Position numbers and translations under genes: made by a program
Source: Tenodera sinensis
Lineage: Eukaryota; Arthropoda; Insecta; Mantodea; Mantidae
Direction of reading: 5' to 3'
Length of the DNA stretch: 64,000 nucleotides
NCBI GenBank assembly: GCA_030765045.1
Contig: CM060964.1
Span: forward strand, 277,268,888 to 277,332,887
Notes under the pieces: generated by a model
Database searches by the model: none
The model's input: only the letters and a program-made list of their open reading frames with translations
Told to the model about the DNA's origin: nothing
In this document: positions 30,207 through 41,390 of the stretch, piece after piece
How positions within the stretch are numbered: the stretch's first letter is position 1
How the letters are laid out: every line of letters begins with the position of its first letter

Positions 30207-31982
30207 TGAACAGGATGCATCCGATCCCTTTTCTCCCTCTGTTGATGGATTAGTGCCCTATACTTGGGACATCGCATCGACTCTGTTCTGTGACCTTCAA
30301 CATTGCATATATAGCAAGATGGCGTGTTGGTACAATCCTTTCGCAGGTGGTCACTTTTACCACAATTATGGCAGAGTTCCGCAGCAGGTGTCAATTTGCA
30401 TCCTCTGGCTATATGACCCAATCGGTGGCAGTTATAGCATCTGGGCAGGCGGGTGGTTTCACGCACCCTCCATCTCTCCCAACCACGACCTATTCGTTGT
30501 TGCGCCAGCAACCGCTGGGCCGAAACTTTATCGGTAGTAACAAATGCATATCGAACGCCATTGCTATTGGGCTTATTCGCCAATTTAACTGATATGTCTC
30601 CCAAGGTTTTACCAAGCGTAGCGGCAATCACCTCTTTAACACCAGTTTCATCAACAAGCTCGTCAATATCTAATATCATTACTGTCTGTGTCACTGACTG
30701 TAGATTGACCTTAGCCAGATTATTCATTTTTGTAGTAAGTTGTTCCCGGAAGGCCTGTCGTCTTCCCACCTCTGGACCTTTGATTTTAATATGCACGGTA
30801 CCATCATTCGATTTAATAACTCTTTCCACCGAAATCCCTTCAGGTGGAACATCTGTTTTCATATTCTTGAGCATTTCAGCATATGAAGTTCCAGGAAGTG
30901 GCTCTAGGACAATAGTCTCTACATTCCGGATCCCTTTTGGGTGGACAAATTCCGCTATGTCAGATTTTAAGGCAGGCCTCATACGGGACTTACACGTAGG
31001 ATGCATTTGTAACGGTATAGACAGACCGTTGTCTACATACATATTCGAGTACCTTGCGAACAGTGGAAGCATCTACGTGACGGGTGACAGCACAGAGGGT
31101 AGGGATCCTCCCATGTTTCTTAGCAATATCCATCACCTTTTCTAAATTTCGTCTTAAAACAGTCCGATCCATCGCACTGCCTCCATCTGCATCCGTTACA
31201 ATCAGATATGTAAAAAGCTCAGTGCTAGAGGTAACGCTTTCGCTCTCGTCTAGACATCCATTTCTGGCGACACTACATATTAATTTACCTGACGTCAATT
31301 GTTGCTCATCCAGCATCTTCAACAAGCAGGGATTAGTAGGTAACACATTCTCAAGAATCTGATCACATCGTTCTTCATCCAGGGGCATAATAATGATCTG
31401 ATCCGACACCACTTTAGTAACACTATCCCTTTGCACAGTACAAAGTTGGTAAAGCTCTTCAGGCCATTTGAGCTCAATTAAATCTAGAAACTCCTTATCA
31501 GGAAGATCACGTCGGAGTTCCGGTTCAATCTGCGCAATCAGTCTGTCAGCAGCAAGTTGCTGAGGGCTAAAAGTTTGCGTACCTACTTCAGTCACAGCCG
31601 GAGTCGTATCGGAACATGTCTGATGCACGACAGCCGCATGTTGATTCAATAGTTCATCAATAAAATCTGTTGCAAGCGGTAACCGCTGAGAGTATTCAGT
31701 TAACCTGCCAACAGCCCGTTTTATCTCCTTTTTGGTGTTCGGAATATTCACAATAGTGTGTGCGAGAGCATCCACTTCGGAAACAATCTTCCGGAACAGC
31801 TCCTTAAACACGCCGCGTTCTGATTCCATGCGCCGCAAGAACGAATCACAATCATCCACAACCTTCATTAAATCAGCTTCTCCAGATGTAATTCCAGGTA
31901 CTGCTAATTCCTGCGTCCCTTTTTCTAACTCAGAGCAGTCGCTTGTTGACGGTTGGGTGGGGCCCACTCTTAACACCCACAC
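30203..31982 (-). pseudogene. R1-clade ORF1 (gag-like), frameshifted
   Basis: Two minus frames, 30990-31982 and 30203-31072, overlap by 83 bp and together make one gag-like protein broken by a single frameshift between about 30990 and 31072. The N-terminal part is helical and charged and contains LAYADD-free, domain-poor sequence; the C-terminal part holds three knuckles: CYNCHRLGHIARGC and CHNCGKSDHLRKDC (both C-x2-C-x4-H-x4-C), then CYICNVEGHRTESMRC (C-x2-C-x4-H-x6-C). Triple knuckles are standard for R1-clade ORF1, an RNA-binding chaperone of the retrotransposition particle. It ends HPVQ and TGA overlapping the ORF2 ATG. The frameshift may be a mutation or, less likely, programmed. Confidence 0.85.
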
Positions 31983-32556
31983 TCCCGACCGGTTCTGGGG
32001 ATCCGAAGCCCCTGTCCCGTATATCCGTTTCTTCTAAAGAACTATCCATCAATTGAATAAGAAACACCAGAATATTAGAGATAAACAAAAATTAAATTCA
32101 GTTTGTACGAAGCATCTGTACTATGGTTAGACATAACCTAACATTTTGCCAAAAACAAGTCACTAGCAAATGTTTCAACTTTCACCGTATTTCGCACTAA
32201 AAGATGATTTACACACTTGATACAACTCCAGTATAAGAGTATCCGATATACATATGTGCAGAAAACTCCAAAGATTCAAGTAATACTTAAGGTTTATATT
32301 AAACACTGGGAAAAAGCGGAATATATACGAAATTTGGAGTCAATGTATTAAGCACTTGGACACACGATAACACAATTTTAGAAATGTTGATTATAGCGCA
32401 TTCCTCTTGATTCCAGTCCTACTAACATTCATGTAGCAGTCGTAACACTTTAGAAACCTAAATAATAGTTGAGATATAGTTGAACTATCATAGATCAGAA
32501 GATAATTGTATTTATGAGAAGAGCGATGTATAGCTTGTTCCAACGCAGACTAGGCC
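31983..32556 (-). other. R1-clade element 5' leader
   Basis: About 570 bp between the ORF1 start and the CNN repeat, without coding content. It should hold the internal promoter of the element, but no motif is recognised. The boundary at 32556 is set by the start of CTACTACTACTACTACTGCT. Confidence 0.5.
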
Positions 32557-32930
32557 TACTACTACTACTACTGCTGCTGCCGCCGCCGCCGACGCCGCCG
32601 CCGCCGCTACCGCCGCTACTGCTACCGCTACCGCCGCCGCCGAAGCCGCTACCGCCGCCGCCGCCGCCTACTCCTCCTGCTGCTGCTGCCGACTGACTGC
32701 TAACTGACTGCTGCCGACTGACTGCTAACTGACTGCTGCCGACTGACTGCTAACTGACTGGTGCCGACTGCTAACTGCTACCTTCTACCTGCTACCTGCT
32801 ACCTGCTACCTGCTACCTGCTACCTGCTCACTGCTCACGGGCCACGGGCCACGGCGACGGCGACTGCGACTGCCCCTGCCCCTGCCCCTGCCCCTGCCGC
32901 CGCCGCCGCCGCCGCCGCCACCACTACTAG
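32557..32930. repeat. CNN trinucleotide and minisatellite tract, 5' flank of the R1 element
   Basis: CTA/CTG/CCG triplets (32557-32690) are followed by a CTGACTGCTAACTGACTGCT-type minisatellite with a period near 25 bp (32690-32765), a (GCTACCT)n run (32783-32826), CCCCTG units and a second GCC run (32895-32922). Long Leu/Pro or Ala frames here are artefacts. Confidence 0.9.
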
Positions 32931-33215
32931 TACTACTACTATTATTGTTATTGTTATTGTTTTTGTTTTGTTTTTGTTTTTGTTTTTGTTTTTGTTATTG
33001 TTATTGTTATTGTTATTGTTATTGTTATTGTTATTGTTATTGTTATTGTTATTGTTATTGTTATTGTTATTGTTATTGTTATTGTTATTGTTATTGTTAT
33101 TGTTATTGTTATTGTTATTGTTACTGTTACTACTGTTACTACTGTTACTACTATTACTGCTATTACTACTATTACTACTATTGTTGTTATTGTTATTGTT
33201 GTTATTATTATATAT
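32931..33215. repeat. (TTATTG)n hexanucleotide microsatellite
   Basis: Starts with ACTACTATTATTG, passes through TTTTTG units and then about 21 uninterrupted TTATTG units (about 32994-33120), ending in TTACTACTG-type variants. The stepwise change of unit along the tract suggests successive slippage expansions. Confidence 0.95.
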
Positions 33216-33229
33216 TTATTCCGCGCAAC

Positions 33230-35765
33230 GGCTCTAACGATTTTGATCAAATTTTGTATTCAGATAGAGTTTTGCTTTTTAAGTTCATCTATATAGGCGT
33301 AATTCCCGAAAAAAACACGATTTTACACAAAAAAATGAGTTTTTTTATTCTCGCTTCTACAGTGCAATTCTTGTTATATATATATATTCCCAGTATTTCA
33401 GAAACGGCTCTAAAGATTTGGTTAAATTTTTGTGTACATGCATATTACATTCACAGTGTTTTCTCTACTCACTTTTAGGTAACATATTCACATCTCTTTC
33501 TCTAGTCAGTCTTCTATAAACAATTTTCCATAAAAAACATGATTTTGCACCAAAACATTTTATCCCCACTTTTAAAATAAGTCAAATCATGTTCTGTATG
33601 TTTGAAACAGAAGTGCTATTACATTCACACAGTTTTCTCCTCTCACTATTAGGTGATACATTCACATCTCTTTCTCTACTCATTCTTCTACAAATAAGTC
33701 ATGCAATTTTCTGTATGTCTGAAATAGAGATGTTGCATATTACATTCACAGCGGTTTCTCTACTCACTTTTAGGTAACACATTCACATCTCTCTACTCAG
33801 TCTTCTATAAACAATTTTCCATAAAAAGCGTCATTTTTCACCAAAAAACACTTTTATCCCCACTTTTAAAATAAGTCATACCAGGTTCTGTATGTTTGAA
33901 ACAGAAGTGCTATTACATTCACACTGTTTTCTCCTCTCACTATTAGGTAACACATTCACATCTCTTCCTCTGCTCACTCTTCTACAAATAAGCCATGCAA
34001 TTTTCTGTATGTTTGAAATAGAGATGTTGCATATTACATTCACAGCGGTTTCTCTACTCACTTTTAGGTAACACATTCACATCTCTCTACTCAGTCTTCT
34101 ATAAACAATTTTCCATAAAAAACGTCATTTTGCACCAAAAAACACTTTTATCCCAATTTTTAAAATTAGTCATACCATGCTCTGTATGTTTTAAATAGAA
34201 ATGCTATTACATTCACACTGTTTTCTCCTCTCACTATTAGGTAACACATTCACATCTCATTCTCTACTCACTCTTCTACAAATAAGTCATGCAATTTTCT
34301 GTATGTTTGAAATAGAGATGTTGCATATTACATTCACAGTGGTTTCTCTACTCACTTTTAGGTAACACATTCACATCTCTCTACTCAGTCTTCTATAAAC
34401 AATTTTCCATAAAAAACGTCATTTTGCACCAAAAAAACACTTTTATCCCCACTTTTAAAATAAGTCATACCATGTTCTGTATCTTCGAAACAGAAGTGCT
34501 ATTACATTCACACTGTTTTCTCCTCTCACTTTTAGGTAACACATTCACATCTCTTTCTCTACTCGCTCTTCTACAAGGAAGTCATGCAATTTTCTGTATG
34601 TTTGAAATAGAAATGCTACATATTATATTCATACTGTTTTCTCTAATTGCTTTTGGGTAACATACTCATAACTGTTTCTCTACTTACTCTTCTAGAAATA
34701 AGTCATACAATTTTGTGCATGTTTGATATAGAAATGATGCATGTTACATTCACAGTGTTTACTCTAATCACTTTTAGGTAACACATTCACATGTCTTTCT
34801 CCACTCACTCTTCTACAAACAATTCATATCATCTATTAACTTGAATGTTTGTATATATCTAACTGTTAATCTCGAAAACCGCTTAACTGATCACCGCGAA
34901 ATTCGGCACGTATATGTAATTTTTTTTTTTCATTGAGAGTTTTTATGGTAATTTTACTACACAATATATTACTTTCAAATGGTTTTCTACTCGATTTTCT
35001 TTTACGTAGCGCATTCATTTATCCTCTGTTTGCCCTTCAACATACAATTCATATAATATTCTAGGATTGAAATATAAATCCAGTGTATTACATTCACACG
35101 ATTTCCTCTACTTATTCTTCCTTTACGAGGCACCATCAGTCTTCCTTCGCTATTCGCCCTTCAACATATAATTCATACAATTTGCTATATGTTTGAAACA
35201 AATACAACGTATTACAGTCATACTACTTTCTCTACTCACTTTTGTTTTACGTAACAATTCACATGTTATTCCCTATGCTTTATCAACTTCATACATACCA
35301 ACGCCTATACATATCGTATGTTGAAGAGTGATTAAATTCCAAAACAGGTTGACCGATCACCATGAAAAGTGACATATCTAATTTTTTTCATGGCGAAGGT
35401 TTTTAGGTAATCCATTTTACCACGCAATGTATTACATTCACATGGTTTTCTCTACTCCCTTTTCTTTTACCCAACATACTACTCGCTCTTCTGCAAAAAA
35501 TCCATACATTTTTTCATACACTTGAAATATAAGTGCAACGTATAACATTCACGTGGTTTTTTACTCATTTTTCTTTAGTAAAACACAATCACATTTCTTT
35601 CACTACTCCCGCAATTACGAACAATTCATACAATTTTCTATATGTTTGAAACATAAATGCGTAGTACATTCACATAGCTTTATCAACCAGCTTTTCTTCA
35701 TGTAGTATTTGTTATTCTTCAACATTGCTTTTGCTTAGTGTCGCTCCGGTGTTTTAATAAAAAAT
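33230..35765. repeat. Satellite-like array, about 294-bp higher-order period
   Basis: The landmark CAATTTTCCATAAAAA recurs at 33521, 33812, 34106 and 34400 (spacings 291, 294, 294). Each unit contains two subunits with ACATTCACATCTCT, TTCTACAAATAAGTCAT and TTTTCTGTATGTTTGAAA. To the right (34600-35760) the array decays, but ACATTCACA and TTTTCTCTACTC remain. AACGGCTCTAACGATTTTGA-like motifs recur at about 33228, 33403, 34876 and 35344. There is no coding signal. Confidence 0.85.
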
Positions 35766-35846
35766 AAAGAAATACTAGATGCAATAATATTAATATTAAC
35801 CGGGCTTGTGGGCCGTGGTCTATTGGGTTCCTTCTTCTTCCCAAAC

Positions 35847-35878
35847 GTTTCGTCTGCGACTACGGCAGACATCTTCAG
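35847..35878 (-). ncRNA. Hammerhead-like core, left arm
   Basis: Mirror copy of the motif at 35980-36011, read on the minus strand within the left arm. It has the same bases and so the same strengths and defects. Confidence 0.3.
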
Positions 35879-35979
35879 TGGCGGCGAGGTCGAAGTTTCC
35901 TAGTGGAGATCTCAGCACCGACTCACAGTCTCACAGTCGGTGCTGAGATCTCCAATAGGAAACTTCGACCTCGCCGCCA

Positions 35980-36011
35980 CTGAAGATGTCTGCCGTAGTC
36001 GCAGACGAAAC
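35980..36011 (+). ncRNA. Hammerhead-ribozyme-like core, right arm
   Basis: CTGAAGA (35980-35986) fits the hammerhead CUGANGA box. It is followed, after one extra T, by a perfect 6-bp hairpin GTCTGC-CGTAGTC-GCAGAC (35988-36006) in the place of stem II, then GAAAC (36007-36011), the second conserved box. The next bases, GTTTGG, could give only a minimal stem III (AC/GT) and a 3-bp stem I with the CCA before the core. Penelope-like elements are known to carry hammerheads. The extra T and weak stems I and III mean activity is not established. Confidence 0.35.
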
Positions 36012-36116
36012 GTTTGGGAAGAAGAAGGAACCCAATAGACCACGGCCCACAAGCCCGGTTAATATTAATATTATTGCATCTAGTATTGACACCGGCCGTG
36101 AAAGCCTTAGAACTTT

Positions 36117-36560
36117 AATAAAGAAATAGTTTAAAAAAAGTAAAGTAATCACAATTGATGTCGGGAGTGCGACGAAATGCACGATATGGAACAGTTGATG
36201 AAACAAATGTTAGCCAAGAAGGACATAATGGGAAATGAAATGAATTCCGGAATGCGGCAGAGGAAACAAATATGAAAACCGAATTGGAAAAATGTAAACT
36301 ACGGAATAGAAAATATAGGAATAAAAATGGAAGCCAAATTGAAAATGTAAACACCGAAACGGAAAAGATGAAGACAGGAATTCCAATATGAAGACAGGTC
36401 TATTGGAGAATACTAACGAGCGACTGGCCGGGGTTAAGGAAGTCATGGAAGAACTCGACGGAAGTATGAAGGACCTTGGCCAACGTGTTAACGTCCTGGA
36501 GTCAATCACAGCAGCAAAGAACTGAACTCCATAATGGAACAAATGCTCGACGAAAACATC
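36117..36560 (+). pseudogene. Ty3/gypsy gag fragment
   Basis: Matches the start of the gag at 25058-25440: a methionine- and lysine-rich coiled coil, then GVKEVMEELDGSMKDLGQRV (about 36425-36485), compare the MKTEMEEFGRTVKDLGQHIN reading at 25240-25300. Frames are broken. Only the first 400 bp or so of the gag remain. Confidence 0.6.
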
Positions 36561-37377
36561 AAACTGGGTAGATATCTATGGGGGAGGCCTGCTTTCAGCA
36601 GTACACGTTTTACAGCTGAAGTGATGGTGTTTATGAAATATTTTTATGTATTTCTATATCTCTTGTATGTCGGATATTATTCTTAACAATTGCGATAAGT
36701 AGTTTTATTTAGTTAATGCTTCGCCTTTGAGGTTTATCTAAATAAGTATCTTCTCCCACAAAGAACAAGATTTCACAAAAACAAAGGCGAAAAACGTAAT
36801 ACTTAAAAAAAACAATAATTAACTATGACAATCAAATCAACAGCAGCACCCCTAAACTAGGATAACAGAGAATTCAAATAACTTTAACACAATTATACAT
36901 ATACAATTCTTTTTAACTGCGTGTGAGAGTTTTGACACCCTTATGGGTTGTTCTGATACATTCCTCGCTCACCCCTGAATGTTTACGGCAGTTTACGCCT
37001 GGGTGAATAGAGGCATTTCAGTTTCACATATTATTCATTGTCACTACCTGCTCTGAAAGAGAGGGTTACAATTCTGCTTTTACACCAAATCTGCTGATCA
37101 GGCTATTGACCCTGAATGTTCTCATAATACATGTCTGGTGAATGTGCGTCAACTATTTTTCCTACCTAGTTAATTTTCGAAAATGCATATTTTGTCTTGT
37201 ATCTCTTTCAACTACATTCACACAGTTAACAATGTACCATCTGGGTTAACAATAAAATACCAAAATTGTACCTTGAAGTTATATTAACATTTTAAACTTG
37301 ATCACACATGAAAACTTTGTCCTTTCCTTGTGATTTCACTTTATTCGGTTCGATATGTTTAGTGCAAGTCTTCCTCT

Positions 37378-37380
<3 letters not shown>
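36561..37380. other. No recognisable gene
   Basis: AT-rich spacer without domain-bearing frames or repeats that match other parts of the window. Confidence 0.5.
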
Positions 37381-37410
<30 letters not shown>

Positions 37411-37758
37411 GTTTTTGTTTGTTTTGTTTAGTACAGGATACATAACAAATCCAAGGTTAACCGCTAACAAATACAGAGGTTAAATTAAAACTAATTACAA
37501 TTGCACCTAATACTCATATTGGGGCTTGCGTGTATTACACTTTCCTCCATTTTGTTTAGCTCTCTGACGGACCATCATTATCCTGGGGTAAGGGTTGTTT
37601 GCAGTTGATTACTATTTTTAATATTACTATCTACTTATTTTAATTATTTATCCTAATTATTTGTTCGCTTATTAATTTTTGTGTCGTTGGAGTGAAAACA
37701 CGAAAATCCTTTGTGTGACTACCAGTGAATTCCTGGCGAGTCATAAAGAAATCCCGAG

Positions 37759-38469
37759 TTAGTTTTCCCCTAGTGACGTCATAATTGCAGTAACATCATT
37801 TGTTACGTCTTCGCCGCTAGGAGGGTGAGTAACAGTTGGTCCTGGATGGCTGTGGAAGTCCTGGGTTTGACCTGTCACGTCGGCGGTTCTTTGAAATCGC
37901 GGACCCATTCCCCTGTTGTAGAATCCTCTACCACGGTTCTGTGGAGGTCCTCGGTTCGGGCTCCGCTGAAAATTCGCATATTGTATTTGTGGTAGTCGGT
38001 CACCTCGGAAGCGTGGGTCAAAGTTCTGCTTCCCTCGGTGAGGTGATGGACTTCCCCCTTGCCGGTGATACCTGTCGGATTCGGGAAAACGGGGTACGTG
38101 CTCCTGGTACCGATTCCTGGCGCGGTCGCGAGGTGATGAACTTCCTGCCCCCTGCCCTAAATAAAAGTCACCTGGACGCCTGTCCCTGTGTTCCCTACGG
38201 TTCTTATGATGGGTTGGGGATCCTCGGTTCACTTGTTCAGGTACGGAAGGGTAACTCTCAAGGGAAGCTAGGAGTTCCATAAATTGTGGGTAGGAGTTTA
38301 CTTCCGCTACTCGGATGAAGTTACGAGTCTGTGGAGGGAAGTGACCCGTAATGATTTGGATTAGGTCCCGGGGTGAGATCTCGGGCTCTAAAAGTCGGCT
38401 TTGGTTGACTATTTTAAGGAAATAATCCTGCATAGACAAACCATCTGAAGGATCATAGTTTCCCGCCAA
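37759..38469 (-). pseudogene. Gypsy gag, C-terminal part (capsid end and basic tail)
   Basis: 236 codons. The first half is the end of a retrotransposon gag capsid domain (SMQDYFLKIVNQSRLLEPEI, LIQIITGHFPPQTRNFIRVA), homologous in layout to the gag at 52732-53874 (MVDYFLKLAQEAKLLEPPIR). The second half is rich in Arg, Gly, Pro, Asn and Gln and takes the place of a zinc-knuckle nucleocapsid. It is out of frame by one base with the piece at 38543-38974. Confidence 0.75.
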
Positions 38470-38542
38470 AATCTGTCGGATGGAGGTTTGCCGGTGTACT
38501 CCCCAACAGTGCGCGAGAAACGCCTGTTTGAAAGTGATGTAA

Positions 38543-38974
38543 TTAGAACTGCAATGGAAAACAATCTTGGACCCCTTCAGAGGCCCTTCCGCGCAGTTGT
38601 TTCGCTATCGGCATTTTCAATGTCTCTAAAACCCGCTTAAGGTGAAAATATTCGTCCAGCTCACGAATAAAGGATAGGGGACAGTCATCTTTGATGCCTT
38701 GAAAAATTGGTGCACTTAATTCATTTAACAAGGACTGGTGAGTCCCGCCAGAGAGAGCGTGATTAACGCTACAATCAATGTTACATACTGGATTAACACT
38801 ACCTCCAATACTATTGGTACTACTGCAATTTTGGGTGCTGTTGTTGCATGCACTTAACCTAACATCTTGGTTTAAACTACACCCTCTACTCGTGCTATCA
38901 CTATCAGTGGCGTTGGGAGGTTGAGAGACATGTTGGATAGAAAAATTTTCGTTAGGGGTGTCATTACCGCTCAC
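38543..38974 (-). pseudogene. Gypsy gag, central part
   Basis: 143 codons. A Ser/Asn/Thr-rich linker is followed by the start of the capsid domain, SAPIFQGIKDDCPLSFIREL then DEYFHLKRVLETLKMPIAKQ. It runs into a stop after DCFPLQF; a frameshift there leads to the next piece. It is in phase with 39113-39760. Confidence 0.75.
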
Positions 38975-39039
38975 ATTGCTAATGGTGTTATTGACAGTAT
39001 CTTTTAGTAATCTTATTTCATTTTCGAAAATCTCATGGT

Positions 39040-39079
<40 letters not shown>

Positions 39080-39112
39080 AATTCCCTCCCAGCGACTGTT
39101 AGTGCTGGCATT

Positions 39113-39760
39113 TTAAATGCTTATAGACAACGCAAGGGTTTTTACGCCTTCAATTTCTTTATTAATTGAGGATATTTCCCCCTCCATATCACTGCCTAGC
39201 TGTGTTTGTACTCCTAACAGACTTTCTTTGTTGTCTTGGATTATCCCTAATAATCTTTGTTCCGTTTCTTTGTGGGCCCTCTCACAATTCTGTTTCGTCT
39301 TTTCCACATCAAGAGTAACATTGTCTAAGCCCTGTTGTAATTCCCTGTTTCTATTTACCCTTATTTCCTGGGTTTGAATGGACATTTTCATTTCAAACTC
39401 CTCCGTTACTCTGGATAATTTTAATTTAAGGGACTCATTAACTTTAGTTAGTAAACATTTGCTTTGTTGCTCCAGTTTACTTTCTAAATTTCTACTATTT
39501 TCGTCTAGTAAGCGACCAAATCTTTCCAGTAGAGAGTTAAAATCAAAGGTTTCCGCTGGGAAAGGTGGTGTACCCGCTGTGAACAGATTCCTGGCAACCC
39601 CCGAACAATGGATTGGCTGGCTAACGGGCGACCCTTCAGGAGAAAGGTTATTACCCTCGCCACTGTGACAACCGTTATTTTCTGCTCTGTCCATGGTGTA
39701 ATTATCTTGATCTTGCATGCTGGCGAGATTAGGCAGAGATTTTCCACTCCTCAAAAACAT
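39113..39760 (-). pseudogene. Gypsy gag, N-terminal coiled-coil part
   Basis: 215 codons starting MFLRSGKSLPNLASMQDQDN. After a variable linker there is a long amphipathic coiled coil (LLERFGRLLDENSRNLESKL through IRVNRNRELQQGLDNVTLDV), typical of insect gypsy gag N-termini. The frame ends at LALSISI just before the A run at 39041-39077 that separates it from the central part. Confidence 0.75.
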
Positions 39761-39980
39761 TAAACATGCACACTTACGAATTCTGCACTGTCTTACTTTC
39801 TGTTGCGGTAATGATTACCGTCACCGTCGTTGAGGTCCTTGTCCCGGCTTCGAATCTTGCACCTCCTGTGGGTATCGCGTTCCTGGGTTGTGGTTTCTTG
39901 TTGTCGAGGTCCTCTTTGTCGTACGTCTGGAGTGTTATCGGCCACACGTTGGCAGCGCCATCTATGTAATGGATTCACTG

Positions 39981-41174
<1,194 letters not shown>

Positions 41175-41286
41175 TGAAACCTTCCAGCAGGATAATCATA
41201 TACAATTCCTAGTAAAGGAATGATGTGATAATTGTGCTACTCTCGGAAAAATATATAATACATTATTTTGTATCTCTTAATTTTCA

Positions 41287-41390
41287 AGCCCGGGCCCGGC
41301 CCGAGCCCGACAAGTATTTTTCAAATTAGGCCCGAACCCGACCCGCGGGCGGGGCCGAGCCTTGGCCCGAGCCCGTGCAGACCTCTAAAA
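41287..41390. repeat. GC-rich GCCCGA-type minisatellite
   Basis: CCCGGGCCCGGCCCGAGCCC, then CCCGAACCCGACCCGCGGGC and GGCCCGAGCCC form an irregular hexamer array, strikingly GC-rich against AT-rich flanks. Similar tracts occur near the ends of some hAT elements in arthropods, but no termini are seen here. Confidence 0.7.

Larger units (their letters stand above)
27077..32556 (-). mobile_element. R1-clade non-LTR retrotransposon, nearly complete (about 5.5 kb)
   Basis: On minus: a 5' leader (32556-31983), ORF1 (31982-30203, one frameshift), ORF2 (30206-27273, open), a 3' UTR (27272-27090) and a short A-rich end (27077-27088 as T run on plus). Two ORFs, three CCHC knuckles in ORF1, an APE endonuclease, and an RT followed by a C-terminal CCHC, with no RNase H, define the R1 clade. 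Both flanks are CNN trinucleotide repeats. R1-clade families are known for sequence-specific insertion (28S rDNA, telomeric repeats, some microsatellites), so a repeat target is plausible. GC content is higher than in the neighbours. Confidence 0.85.
35771..36087. repeat. Near-perfect palindrome, 153-bp arms, 11-bp loop
   Basis: Arm 35771-35923 is the reverse complement of 35935-36087 with one mismatch seen (TAGT versus TATT context near 35901). The loop is CACAGTCTCAC. The arms include TAATATTAATATTATTGCAT, GGCCGTGGTCTATTGGGTTC and CGTTTCGTCTGCGACTACGG. The right arm is followed by GACACCGGCCGTGAAAGCCT. The arms look like two head-to-head copies of one unit, possibly terminal repeats of a Penelope-like element. 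Frames across it (35931-36206) read TTADIFSGGEVEVSY, which is probably incidental. Confidence 0.9.
37381..39980 (-). mobile_element. Gag-only gypsy-type remnant ending in an A run
   Basis: Three minus frames (below) make one gag; no protease, RT or integrase follows. On minus, the sequence ends in an A run (T run on plus at 37384-37410), and a second A run (39041-39077 on plus as T) splits the gag. Upstream of the gag, about 39950-39975, AGATGGCGCTGCCAACGTGT on minus sits where a gypsy primer-binding site would be. The lack of pol plus a terminal A run raises the possibility of a reverse-copied gag mRNA; no flanking duplication was found. Confidence 0.6.

Noticed and set aside
31000..31072. 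Programmed frameshift in R1-clade ORF1
   Set aside because: No slippery heptamer was identified in the overlap, and R1-clade ORF1 is normally a single frame; a mutation is simpler.
32761..33250. Long Leu-, Cys/Tyr- and Thr/Ile-repeat open frames on both strands
   Set aside because: All arise from trinucleotide and TTATTG repeats, which leave every frame open.
35931..36206. 91-codon minus frame across the palindrome (TTADIFSGGEVEVSY)
   Set aside because: It exists only because the repeat arm is free of stops; no start context and no domain.
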